Positions 34,130 to 42,842 of a stretch of 49,787 nt of DNA are shown piece after piece. Origin of the DNA: Microvirga splendida (GTDB taxonomy: Bacteria; Pseudomonadota; Alphaproteobacteria; Rhizobiales; Beijerinckiaceae); NCBI RefSeq assembly GCF_016427565.1, contig NZ_JAELXT010000032.1:1-49787 (forward strand). The letters run 5' to 3'. Under the pieces are notes generated by a model that saw only the letters and a program-made list of their open reading frames with translations, made no database searches and was not told where the DNA came from. How positions within the stretch are numbered: the first letter of the stretch is position 1; each line of letters opens with the position of its first letter. Both the position numbers and the translations under genes were made by a program.

Positions 34130-36145
34130 ATGACCCAGGATGCTCGACCCTCGCGTCCCAACGATGCAGATCTCGATGCTGAGCGGGACACAGCCTCTCT
34201 CCAGGAGCAGCTTCAGTGCCAAAGGGAGGAGGTTGCTAAACTGCGGGCGACCATTCGGGGGCTGGAGACGGAGATCAGGGGGCTTCGGGGCTCCCTGTCC
34301 TGGACGGTAACGCGCCCTTTACGCGCCTTGGCGCGGGCGCTCCCGGGCGTGGCTGGGGGAGTGCAGCGCACCCTCGACCGAACGAAGGATGGACTCGCGA
34401 CAATGCTGCCGAAGCCGATTGCGCAAGCCTTGTTTGACAACCGGTGGGATGTTCCTAGCGAGCTTGAGGAGCAGATCTCTGCCTACCGCCTCTCTGCTTC
34501 CACAGGACGCAAGATCGTCTTCTATACGGCAATATTCGGCGAGTACGACAATCTGCTTCTCCCAGAGCGCATCAATCCGTCCGTTGATTACGTGTGTTTT
34601 ACGGATCGGCCACGAAACGAATACGGTGTTTGGCAGATGCGCTCGGCTCCGTACTACCATCCTGATCCGACCAGAATTGCGCGGTGGGTCAAAACGCACC
34701 CCCACGAACTGTTTCCGGGTCACGAGGTGGCTGTTTGGCTGGATGCCAACATCATCCTAAAGGGCGACATTCATGGCTATATCGAGATGGTTGAGAGCCA
34801 AGGTGCCGATCTTGGCCTGATCTCGCATCCGCATCGCGCCTGCTTTTATGACGAGGCTGAGGCTTGCAAGCGACTGAAGAAGGATTCTTCGAAGCTCATT
34901 GACAAGCAGGTCGAGGACTATAAGAGGGCTGGCCTGCCTCTGAAACAACCGTTGTTCGAAACCGGCTTCATGATCGTTCCACTGCGGAGCCGGGGCACAG
35001 CCAACGCTCTGCACCTCTGGTGGCAGCAGATCGAACGTTTCAGCCGTCGTGATCAGCTTGGTCTTGCATGGGTGAGCTATCGCTGTCCTGGCCTGCATAT
35101 CGCCTCGCTACTACCACAGGGCGCCTCTGTGAGGGATCATGAGGATTTCCTCTATTTCCGGCACAGCTACGCGCGGGCCTTGGTGATCCCGGAGGCTCTC
35201 TTGAGGCTCGGTCGTCGTGCCGGTCCCTCTACAAACTCAAGCTTTGCCGAGGTCAGAAATCGGCACTTAGAGCCCTTAGCTGATGTTGCTATCGATATCG
35301 TAGTTTGCGTCCACAATGCCCTAGAGGATGTACGCCTCTGCTTGGAGGCCGCATGGGCGAACTTAGGGCCAAGTCATAAGATCATTGTCGTTAATGATCG
35401 TTCTGACGAGGAGACAACCTCTTACCTCCGCCACTTCGCGTCAAATCGAAATCGGGTCACCTTGCTCGAGAACGAGCAGAACCTGGGCTATACGCGTTCA
35501 GCGAACCGGGGCCTTGCTGCTGGAACTGCAGCTTTTCGCATTCTTTTGAACAGCGACACGATTGTGAGCGCGGACTGGGCCCTGAAGCTTCTCGATGCGG
35601 CAAACCGGAGCGAGCGGATCGGCATCGTCGGGCCCCTCTCGAATGCGGCAGGAGCGCAATCGATTCCCGATATCAAAAGCACCGGCAAGAACACGGCGAT
35701 CAATGCTCTGCCGAAGGGAGTCACACCTGCAGACCTTGACCGAGCCTGCGAAACATGGAGCGATGTTGATCTCGTGCCCCGTGTGCCACTCGTCCACGGC
35801 TTCTGCTTCGGCATCAAGAAGGAGGTGATCGACAGCATCGGCTACTTCGACGAGGAGAACTTCAAGTTCTTCTATGGGGAGGAGAACGACTATTGTTTCA
35901 GGGCGGTTGAGGCTGGATTTGAGCTCGCCGTGGCCACGAATACCTTCGTTTATCACCGTAAATCGAGAAGTATCGATGAGGAGAAACGCGTAGTTCACAT
36001 GGCCGAGGCCTGGAAGCGCTTGCGGGAGCTCTATGGTGCGGACAGAATCTTGGGGGCGTACCGGCAGGTTGAGGAGCATCCGGTCTTAAAGCGAATCCGC
36101 AAGGAAGCGATGCACTATTTCCAAAGTGCGGGTCAAGGGAGTTGA
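34130..36145 (+). CDS. Two-domain glycosyltransferase: DUF616 (TOD1-like) plus GT2
   Basis: A 671-residue protein. Residues 15-50 form a coiled coil (LQEQLQCQREEVAKLRATIR), followed by the linker SLSWTVTRPLRALARA seen in many surface glycosyltransferases. About 126-340 is a DUF616/TOD1-like domain (GRKIVFYTAIFGEYDNLL, VWLDANIILKGDI, LFETGFMIVPLRSRGTANAL). About 385-620 is a GT2 domain (DIVVCVHNALEDVRLCLEAA, NEQNLGYTRSANRGLA, LLNSDT, FYGEENDYCFRAVEAGF). It therefore carries two potential transferase sites. It follows the exporter genes and precedes rmlB, so it likely builds part of the exported chain. Donor sugars are unknown. Confidence 0.88.
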   Translation: MTQDARPSRPNDADLDAERDTASLQEQLQCQREEVAKLRATIRGLETEIRGLRGSLSWTVTRPLRALARALPGVAGGVQRTLDRTKDGLATMLPKPIAQALFDNRWDVPSELEEQISAYRLSASTGRKIVFYTAIFGEYDNLLLPERINPSVDYVCFTDRPRNEYGVWQMRSAPYYHPDPTRIARWVKTHPHELFPGHEVAVWLDANIILKGDIHGYIEMVESQGADLGLISHPHRACFYDEAEACKRLKKDSSKLIDKQVEDYKRAGLPLKQPLFETGFMIVPLRSRGTANALHLWWQQIERFSRRDQLGLAWVSYRCPGLHIASLLPQGASVRDHEDFLYFRHSYARALVIPEALLRLGRRAGPSTNSSFAEVRNRHLEPLADVAIDIVVCVHNALEDVRLCLEAAWANLGPSHKIIVVNDRSDEETTSYLRHFASNRNRVTLLENEQNLGYTRSANRGLAAGTAAFRILLNSDTIVSADWALKLLDAANRSERIGIVGPLSNAAGAQSIPDIKSTGKNTAINALPKGVTPADLDRACETWSDVDLVPRVPLVHGFCFGIKKEVIDSIGYFDEENFKFFYGEENDYCFRAVEAGFELAVATNTFVYHRKSRSIDEEKRVVHMAEAWKRLRELYGADRILGAYRQVEEHPVLKRIRKEAMHYFQSAGQGS

Positions 36146-36336
36146 GCCTGGAACTCTACCCAGGGTTGAATAACCGGCTTGGTCGGGGCTATTGACCCTC
36201 AGATCGACGTAAATCCGGAAGTCGTGGACGATACTACTGTTTTACGCTAGTAGCCTGCCCGGGATATAGGAAGCGGGATGCCCAAGATAAGCGCTAGGGC
36301 ATGCTCAGCGGTTTGGGATGAAGAAGAGCAGGGGTC

Positions 36337-37398
36337 ATGGCAAAGAGATTTTTGGTCACCGGAGGCGCCGGATTCATTGGATCGGCTGTTGTCCGCAAGC
36401 TGATTTCCAGCACGCCGCATCAGGTTCTCGTTGTCGACAAGCTCACCTACGCGGGAAATCTTGATTCTCTCAAATCCGTTGCAGGCAATGACCGCTACCA
36501 CTTCGTGCGGGCCGATATCGCCGATGCTCGGCAGATGCAGGCGACGATCGACGAGTATCAGCCCGACGTGATCATGCATCTTGCGGCCGAAAGCCATGTT
36601 GATCGCTCGATCGACGGCCCTGGGGAGTTCGTGCAGACCAATGTCGTCGGCACCTTCACGCTGCTCCAGGCCGCGTTGGCCTACTGGAACACGCTGGATT
36701 CTGTTCGCCGCGATGGCTTCCGCTTTCTTCACATCTCGACCGATGAAGTCTTCGGCTCCCTGGGTGAGGAAGGTTTCTTCCACGAGGAATACCCATATCA
36801 GCCCAATTCGCCCTATTCAGCCTCAAAGGCAGCATCGGACCATTTCGTGCGCGCCTGGCACCATACCTATGGCCTGCCGACCCTGATCACCAACTGCTCC
36901 AACAACTATGGGCCGTATCATTTCCCCGAGAAGCTCATCCCTCTCATGATCCTGAATGCTCTGGAGGGCAAGCCGCTGCCGGTCTATGGCAAGGGCGAGA
37001 ACGTGCGCGACTGGCTCTATGTGGAAGACCATGCGGATGCGCTGATCCTCGTGGCTGAACAGGGCAGGGTGGGCGAGAACTATAATATCGGTGGCTGGAA
37101 CGAACGCACGAACATCGATGTCGTTCGCTCCATCTGTCAGCTCGTCGACGAGATGGCGCCAAGCCAGGCGATCGGACCGCGGGAGAAGCTGATCACCTAT
37201 GTGACCGATCGGCCCGGCCACGACCTGCGCTATGCCATCGACGCCAGCAAGATTGAGCGCGAACTGGGATGGCGTCCGGCTGAAACCTTCGAGACCGGAC
37301 TCCGGAAGACTGTTTCTTGGTATCTCGACAATCGGGCGTGGTGGGAGCGTGTCCGCTCGGGCGTGTATCGGGGCGAGCGGCTCGGGGTTGCCGTCTAA
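36337..37398 (+). CDS. rfbB: dTDP-glucose 4,6-dehydratase
   Basis: A 353-residue NAD-dependent short-chain dehydratase that forms dTDP-4-keto-6-deoxyglucose. The nucleotide motif is TGGAGFIGSAVVRKL at residues 8-22. The catalytic set is visible as STDEVFGSLGEEGFFHEE (Thr-Asp-Glu) and YSASKAASDHFVRAW (Tyr-x3-Lys). The TDRPGHDLRYAIDASKIERE block near residue 290 confirms the dTDP-glucose family. The ATG follows AGGGG. It heads the rfbB-rfbC-rfbA order. Its product can go to L-rhamnose or, with the genes downstream, to 3-amino-3,6-dideoxy sugars. Confidence 0.97.
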   Translation: MAKRFLVTGGAGFIGSAVVRKLISSTPHQVLVVDKLTYAGNLDSLKSVAGNDRYHFVRADIADARQMQATIDEYQPDVIMHLAAESHVDRSIDGPGEFVQTNVVGTFTLLQAALAYWNTLDSVRRDGFRFLHISTDEVFGSLGEEGFFHEEYPYQPNSPYSASKAASDHFVRAWHHTYGLPTLITNCSNNYGPYHFPEKLIPLMILNALEGKPLPVYGKGENVRDWLYVEDHADALILVAEQGRVGENYNIGGWNERTNIDVVRSICQLVDEMAPSQAIGPREKLITYVTDRPGHDLRYAIDASKIERELGWRPAETFETGLRKTVSWYLDNRAWWERVRSGVYRGERLGVAV

Positions 37399-37473
37399 AC
37401 CCAGGCTGCAGGCCCGGAGGGGAAGCCCGCTCGGTGAGCCGTCATAACGACAGCAAAGATGAGGAGTAAAAGG

Positions 37474-38031
37474 GTGCTGAGAGTGGAGCCAACGGCGTTG
37501 CCCGATGTCAAGCTCATCAATCCGCAGCGCATCGGCGACCGGCGAGGCTTCTTTTCCGAGACCTACAACCGTCAGCGCTTTGCCGAAGCGGGGATCAGCG
37601 TGGAGTTCGTGCAGGACAACCATTCGCTCTCGGCAGTTGCCGGGACAGTCAGAGGTCTCCACTTCCAGAGCGAGCCGTTTGCGCAGGCCAAGCTCATTCG
37701 GGTCGTTCGCGGCCGGATCCTTGATGTCGTGGTCGACATCCGCAAATCATCGCCGACCTTCGGCAGGCATGTCGCCGTCGAGTTGTCTGCCGAGAACGGT
37801 TCCCAACTGTTTGTTCCGGTCGGTTTCGCTCACGGCTTCTGCACGCTCGAGCCTGACACGGAGATTGTTTACAAGGTTTCGGCCTATTACTCTGCCGCAC
37901 ATGACCACGGGCTGCGCTGGAACGACACCGCTCTTGGCATCGATTGGCCTGTTGCACCGGCCGATGCGGTTCTGTCAGACAAGGACCGGCGCCAACCTCG
38001 GCTCGCCGAACTGCCGGCGTACTTTTCATAA
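37474..38031 (+). CDS. rfbC: dTDP-4-dehydrorhamnose 3,5-epimerase
   Basis: A 185-residue cupin epimerase acting on dTDP-4-keto-6-deoxyglucose to give dTDP-4-keto-L-rhamnose. The motifs are RRGFFSETYNRQRFAEAGI, FVQDNHSLS, VRGLHFQSEPFAQAKLIRV (catalytic His region), VPVGFAHGFCTLEPDTEIVY and YKVSAYYS. The GTG at 37474 has AGGAG at proper distance and gives the usual length; ATG at 37459 would place the start before that site. The reductase rfbD, needed to finish L-rhamnose, is not in the window. Confidence 0.96.
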   Translation: MLRVEPTALPDVKLINPQRIGDRRGFFSETYNRQRFAEAGISVEFVQDNHSLSAVAGTVRGLHFQSEPFAQAKLIRVVRGRILDVVVDIRKSSPTFGRHVAVELSAENGSQLFVPVGFAHGFCTLEPDTEIVYKVSAYYSAAHDHGLRWNDTALGIDWPVAPADAVLSDKDRRQPRLAELPAYFS

Positions 38032-38091
38032 GATGACGATTGGACATGGGGCTTCTTGTGAACAGGTCCCGGTATCCAAGGAGATGATACG

Positions 38092-38964
38092 ATGAAGGGC
38101 ATCATTCTGGCGGGCGGCAGCGGAACGCGGTTGCACCCAATGACGTATGTGACGTCGAAGCAACTGCTTCCCATCTACGACAAGCCGATGATCTATTATC
38201 CGCTGACCACGCTGATGCTGGCTGGCATCCGCGATATTCTCATCATCTCGACGCCTGATGATCTGCCGCGCTTCCGCCAACTGCTCGGGACCGGCGAGCA
38301 GTGGGGCATCCGCCTATCCTACGCCGAGCAGCCAAAGCCGGAAGGGCTCGCGCAGGCCTACATCATTGGAGCCGAATTCGTTGCAGGCGGTCCGTCCGTC
38401 CTGATCCTGGGCGACAACGTCTATTACGGCCATGGCCTGACAGAGTTGCTGCGCTCCGCGGCGAGCCGCACATCCGGCGCATCGGTCTTTGCGTATCACG
38501 TGACCGATCCCGAGCGTTACGGTGTTGTCGAGTTCGACCGTAACGGCCGGGCCGTTTCGATTGAGGAGAAGCCGAAGGTTCCGCGTTCCAACTGGGCGGT
38601 GACAGGCCTCTACTTCTACGATCGTCAGGTCGTCGATATCGCGGCAAACCTCAAGCCATCCGCCCGCGGCGAGCTTGAGATTACCGATGTGAACCGCGTC
38701 TATCTGGAGATGGGCCAACTCCAGGTCGAGCTGATGGGGCGCGGTTATGCCTGGCTTGATACCGGCACGCCGGACAGCCTCGTCGAGGCAGCCGAGTTCG
38801 TGCGCGCCCTGGAGAAGCGCCAGGGCTTCCGGATCGCCTGTCCCGAGGAGATCGCCTTCACGGCAGGCTGGATCGAACGCCAGCAGCTGGTCGCGCTCGG
38901 GACAACGCTCGCCAAGAGCACCTATGGGCAGTATCTGCTCCGTATCGCAGAGGGGGCAGTCTAA
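38092..38964 (+). CDS. rfbA: Glucose-1-phosphate thymidylyltransferase
   Basis: A 290-residue enzyme that makes dTDP-glucose from dTTP and glucose 1-phosphate. The N-terminal nucleotide motif GIILAGGSGTRLHPMTYVTS is at residues 3-22, followed by KQLLPIYDKPMIYYPL. The block ILGDNVYYGHGLTELL and EEKPKVPRSNWAVTGLYFYD complete the RmlA signature. It has AAGGAG eight bases before the ATG. It supplies activated sugar for the rest of the operon. Confidence 0.97.
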   Translation: MKGIILAGGSGTRLHPMTYVTSKQLLPIYDKPMIYYPLTTLMLAGIRDILIISTPDDLPRFRQLLGTGEQWGIRLSYAEQPKPEGLAQAYIIGAEFVAGGPSVLILGDNVYYGHGLTELLRSAASRTSGASVFAYHVTDPERYGVVEFDRNGRAVSIEEKPKVPRSNWAVTGLYFYDRQVVDIAANLKPSARGELEITDVNRVYLEMGQLQVELMGRGYAWLDTGTPDSLVEAAEFVRALEKRQGFRIACPEEIAFTAGWIERQQLVALGTTLAKSTYGQYLLRIAEGAV

Positions 38965-39041
38965 TACAGGATTGCTGAACCGAAGCGCTAATTTTATTAC
39001 ATATATCTCTAGACTCCCTCTTTCGAGTAGCCAAGCGAACG

Positions 39042-40184
39042 ATGACCACTATCCCTCTCAACGACCTGCAGCGGATGTATGCCGCATACGCTGATCGGCT
39101 CGATCAAGCAGCCTTGGACGTGCTTCGTTCCGGCTGGTGGCTGAATGGCCCACGGAACAAGGAATTCTGCGAGGCCTTTGCGGGTTATCTCGGTGTGTCG
39201 CATTTCGTTGGTCTGGCCAACGGCACCGATGCGCTTGAGATCGTATTGCGTGTGCTGCTCGAAAGAGGCCGCCGGGCAGGAGATCGAGTCTCCGTTGCGC
39301 CGGAGGTCGTCACGGTCGCGAATGCAGGGGGATATACGAGCACGGCCTGTTATCTGACCGGTTGCATGCCAGTTTACGCGGATATCGAGCAGGAAAGCCA
39401 GTTGCTGTCCATTCCCTCGGCTGTTGCTGCCCTGTCAGACAGGACGGCTGCCGTCGTGGCGACCCATCTCTATGGCGGCCTCATCGACGTTCCAGCCTTG
39501 CGCCAGGCCATGAACGATGCCGGCTACACTCATGTTCCGATCCTGGAAGATTGCGCACAGGCGCATGGCCTGAAAGGATGTGGGGCGCAGGCTGGAGCTT
39601 TCGGCGATATTTCGACCTTCAGCTTCTATCCGACCAAGAATCTCGGAGCGCTTGGCGACGGCGGTGGCGTGGCGACGAACGATGCGGAACTTGCCGCGTC
39701 CGTCCGCCGGCTCCAGCAATATGGATGGGGTGACAAGTACAGGATCGTCGCAGCTGGCGGCCGCAACTCGCGCCTCGACGAACTGCAGGCGGCTTTCCTG
39801 TCCGTCTTTCTTCCCGACCTCGATGCTGCCAATGCGCGCCGCCTCGCGATTCTCAATGCTTACGGGAAGGCTGCTCCTGCGGGCCTACATGTCGTCCGAA
39901 GCCCAAACGGTGCCGTTGCCCATCTGGCGGTCGTCCTGACAGACCACCGCGAGCCATTGAGAGATCACCTGAAGGCGCATGGGGTTGCCACGGATATCCA
40001 CTATCCCGTCCTTGATTGCGATCAGCCCGGATGGGCTGACCGTCCCAAGCGGATCGGACCATCCGGGCTTGAGGTGTCGCGCCTCAGCGTCAACAAGATT
40101 CTCACCTTGCCCTGCTTCCCGACCATGACCGAAGAGGAGGTGGCGCGGGTCTGTCATGCCTTGTCCACCTTCGCGTTGCGGTAA
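39042..40184 (+). CDS. DegT/DnrJ/EryC1/StrS aminotransferase (FdtB/QdtB-like)
   Basis: A 380-residue PLP-dependent sugar aminotransferase. Lys199 in STFSFYPTKNLGALGDGG is the PLP anchor, with EDCAQAHG upstream as the cofactor-stacking region and GGRNSRLDELQAAFL downstream. The start IPLNDLQRMYAAYADRLDQA is typical of the 3-keto-hexose group. With rfbA, rfbB and the fused ketoisomerase gene at 41330, it is best read as the enzyme that aminates dTDP-3-keto-6-deoxyhexose at C3. An AT-rich stretch (38990-39015) upstream may contain an extra promoter. Confidence 0.9.
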   Translation: MTTIPLNDLQRMYAAYADRLDQAALDVLRSGWWLNGPRNKEFCEAFAGYLGVSHFVGLANGTDALEIVLRVLLERGRRAGDRVSVAPEVVTVANAGGYTSTACYLTGCMPVYADIEQESQLLSIPSAVAALSDRTAAVVATHLYGGLIDVPALRQAMNDAGYTHVPILEDCAQAHGLKGCGAQAGAFGDISTFSFYPTKNLGALGDGGGVATNDAELAASVRRLQQYGWGDKYRIVAAGGRNSRLDELQAAFLSVFLPDLDAANARRLAILNAYGKAAPAGLHVVRSPNGAVAHLAVVLTDHREPLRDHLKAHGVATDIHYPVLDCDQPGWADRPKRIGPSGLEVSRLSVNKILTLPCFPTMTEEEVARVCHALSTFALR

Positions 40185-40204
40185 CGCGCTAGATCGGATA
40201 CGCG

Positions 40205-41233
40205 ATGATCACGTCTTCAGACGAACGCCATCAGGTTTCGGCCGAGCTGAACGCTCTTCCTGCTAAAACGGGTCGGCTGTCGCTTGTCATTCCCGTATAC
40301 CGCAATGAAGACAACATCCCATCCCTAGTGGCGGCTCTCAACGACATTGACTCTGCTCTCGGCCATCGCCTCGAGGTCGTCTTCGTCATCGATGGTTCGC
40401 CCGACCGGTCGGGCGAACGATTGGTGGAGGCCAGCCGGGATATTCGCTTCGCCTCCCAAGTGGTCTTTCACAGCCGGAATTTCGGCGCCTTCACGGCGAT
40501 ACGGACAGGTCTCGAGAGAGCCACCGGCGACCACTTTGCCGTCATGGCAGCTGACCTGCAGGAGCCGCCAGAGCTTATCATACGTTTCTTTGAAGAGCTG
40601 GAGGCCGATCGAGCCGACGTGGTGTTCGGCAAGCGGACGGGACGGAACGATTCAGTCCTGCGTGATGCGCTCTCAAATGCTTTCTGGTGGCTGTACCGCA
40701 AGCTTGTTATCCGGGATGTTCCGAAAGGCGGCGTTGACATCTTCGCATGCAATCGCCAAGCCCGGGACGTGCTCCTGACGATCCACGAGCCCAACAGCTC
40801 CCTTATCGCGCAGTTGTTCTGGATCGGATTTCGACGAGAGTTCGTTCCCTATGGAAGGCGGCAGCGCGAGGTGGGAGAAAGCGCTTGGAAGTTCTCGCGC
40901 CGCGTCCGCTATATGATGGACAGTATCTTCTCGTTCTCGGACTTGCCAATCCTTTTAGTGTTGTGGATTGGCATTTTTGGATGCTTGGGAAGTCTACTCT
41001 TTGGTGTAGTAATTGCTTTCGCGCGTATCCTTGGATTTATTCATGAGCCTGGATATACGACCCTGGTTTTGCTTATTACGTTCTTCGGATCTTTGACGCT
41101 GGCTGTGCAGGGGATTATCGGCTCCTATCTCTGGAGAACTTTCGAGAACACTAAGCAGCGACCGCTCAGTATCGTTAGTCGCGTCGTGAATTGCGAGTCT
41201 CAAACAAATCAGCTAGGTACCGGTAAACCTTAA
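40205..41233 (+). CDS. GT2 glycosyltransferase, GtrB/ArnC-like (undecaprenyl-phosphate type)
   Basis: A 342-residue membrane-anchored GT2. The catalytic domain begins LSLVIPVYRNEDNIPSLVAA, has FVIDGSPDRSGE and the donor/metal motif MAADLQEPPELI near residue 115, and GKRTGRNDSV later. Two C-terminal helices (about residues 250-315) anchor it. This is the pattern of GtrB, which loads a sugar on undecaprenyl phosphate. Its position between aminotransferase and ketoisomerase/acetyltransferase genes suggests the donor is the dTDP-amino sugar rather than UDP-glucose. Confidence 0.9.
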   Translation: MITSSDERHQVSAELNALPAKTGRLSLVIPVYRNEDNIPSLVAALNDIDSALGHRLEVVFVIDGSPDRSGERLVEASRDIRFASQVVFHSRNFGAFTAIRTGLERATGDHFAVMAADLQEPPELIIRFFEELEADRADVVFGKRTGRNDSVLRDALSNAFWWLYRKLVIRDVPKGGVDIFACNRQARDVLLTIHEPNSSLIAQLFWIGFRREFVPYGRRQREVGESAWKFSRRVRYMMDSIFSFSDLPILLVLWIGIFGCLGSLLFGVVIAFARILGFIHEPGYTTLVLLITFFGSLTLAVQGIIGSYLWRTFENTKQRPLSIVSRVVNCESQTNQLGTGKP

Positions 41234-41329
41234 AGATCAAATAGTTGATGTCCGGAATAAACCGGCCACAGGCTTGGGTGTTAGACACAGTTATACCTAT
41301 GGGAACACGGCAAAGAGGCCAGCATTATC

Positions 41330-42307
41330 ATGACGGAACAAAAACCGGGCGCTTTGCCGTTCGTGCATGAAAAGGGGCTCTGCGAGAGCAAGCAGGTCGG
41401 CGCAGGAACCAGGATCTGGGCTTTCGCTCACGTTCTGCCGGGTGCCCGAATTGGGGCGAATTGTAATGTCTGCGACCAAGTCTTCGTCGAGAACGATGTG
41501 GTTGTCGGCGATGATGTGACGATCAAGTGCGGCGTGCAACTCTGGGATGGTCTGCGCGTAGGTAACCGGGTCTTCATCGGCCCCAATGCGACGTTCACGA
41601 ACGACATGAGACCCCGCTCGAAGATCTATCCCGAGGCCTTCCTGCAGACCGTCCTCGAGGATGACGTTTCTATCGGGGCCAATGCGACGATTCTGCCAGG
41701 CATCCGCATCGGCCGCGGTGCTATGGTGGGCGCTGGCGCCGTCGTGACGCGGGATGTGCCGCCTTATGCGACGGTTGTCGGTAACCCTGCGGTGATCATC
41801 GGCTATCAGGAGACGCGGAGCAGCCAGGCTACACCTATCGAGCGTACGCGCGTGGGCGGAGCGGAAGCTCTTGGAGCCAAGATCGGCTCCCGCCTCGAAC
41901 TGGGCGTCTCCAATTGCTTCATCGAGCGGTTGCCCAACTTCTCAGACATGCGTGGAAGCCTCACCCCTCTCGAGAACGGAAAGGGGTTGCCCTTCGTGCC
42001 GGTCCGGAATTTCTTGGTGTACGACGTCGCGAGCAGTCGGGTTCGTGGCGAGCATGCGCACCGCGAATGCGAGCAGTTTCTAGTGGCTGCACAGGGTGGT
42101 GTTTCCGTCGTAGTGGACGACGGTAGGAGCCGTGCCGAAATCCGCTTGTCCGATCCCTCAGTTGGTCTCTACCTTCCGCCAATGGTTTGGGGAATCCAAT
42201 ATAAGTTCGACCGCGAGAGCGTTCTGTTAGTCATGGCATCGCGGCCATACGAGGCAGACGATTACATCCGCGATTATGAAGAGTTTCACCGGTTGGTAGG
42301 ACAGTGA
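41330..42307 (+). CDS. Bifunctional acetyltransferase / 3,4-ketoisomerase (FdtD-like)
   Basis: A 325-residue fusion. Residues about 10-165 form a left-handed beta-helix acetyltransferase with hexapeptide repeats (IGANCNVCDQVFVENDVVVG, then DDVTIKCGVQLWDG, and IGRGAMVGAGAVVTRDVPPY). Residues about 185-322 form a cupin of the FdtA/QdtA/WxcM type (DMRGSLTPLENGKGLPFVPV, VRGEHAHRECEQFLVAAQGG, YLPPMVWGIQYKFD), with the His pair of the ketoisomerase. The same domain order is known from FdtD of Shewanella. It would convert dTDP-4-keto to 3-keto-6-deoxyhexose and N-acetylate the 3-amino product. Confidence 0.9.
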   Translation: MTEQKPGALPFVHEKGLCESKQVGAGTRIWAFAHVLPGARIGANCNVCDQVFVENDVVVGDDVTIKCGVQLWDGLRVGNRVFIGPNATFTNDMRPRSKIYPEAFLQTVLEDDVSIGANATILPGIRIGRGAMVGAGAVVTRDVPPYATVVGNPAVIIGYQETRSSQATPIERTRVGGAEALGAKIGSRLELGVSNCFIERLPNFSDMRGSLTPLENGKGLPFVPVRNFLVYDVASSRVRGEHAHRECEQFLVAAQGGVSVVVDDGRSRAEIRLSDPSVGLYLPPMVWGIQYKFDRESVLLVMASRPYEADDYIRDYEEFHRLVGQ

Positions 42308-42717
42308 CGGGGAACCCATCGCACGTACGAGAACATAGGCGCGCAAAGCTCGTGAACGATGCGGGGCGCTTCCTCGGAGCAGGCCTTGTTAATACGGCTT
42401 TCACTGTCGTCATCTACCAGGTACTGTTGTTCTGGCTGTCCGCAACTTCTGCTTATGCGGGTGCTTGGCTCGTTGGTCTGGTGTTTGTCGCTCTTGTTTA
42501 CCCTTCCCATGTCTTCAAGGGCGGAAGAACAGGGAGTGGAGCGCGTGTCGCAACGGCAATTGTTTACCTTCTGGGTTTCGCCATCGGCCTTGCAACGGTC
42601 AAAATCCTGGATACGACGTTCAGTGCTGAGCACGTTGCCATCTTCGGAGCACTATCGATCACCACGATCTTCAATTTCGTGCTGATGAGGGTCGTTTTAC
42701 GGGGCTGGGAACGCTAG
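42304..42717 (+). CDS. GtrA family membrane protein
   Basis: A 137-residue protein with four helices in the GtrA pattern: LVNDAGRFLGAGLVNTAFTV at the start, a basic loop (SHVFKGGRTGSGARVA) and ITTIFNFVLMRVVL at the end. GtrA proteins are thought to flip undecaprenyl-linked sugars to the periplasm. The GTG start overlaps the stop of the upstream gene by four bases, so the two are translationally coupled. It is the presumed flippase partner of the GtrB-like enzyme. Confidence 0.9.
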   Translation: MTGNPSHVREHRRAKLVNDAGRFLGAGLVNTAFTVVIYQVLLFWLSATSAYAGAWLVGLVFVALVYPSHVFKGGRTGSGARVATAIVYLLGFAIGLATVKILDTTFSAEHVAIFGALSITTIFNFVLMRVVLRGWER

Positions 42718-42842
42718 GGTCTTCGAACTAACCGAAACATGCCGAGCCTCTCCGGAGTTCAGAATCCGGTTGCTGAGGGTAGGAGAGATGAAGCTCAAGC
42801 CTGGTGTCCTGCACGGCTGGCCTGTTTCTTGGATACGCTGCG

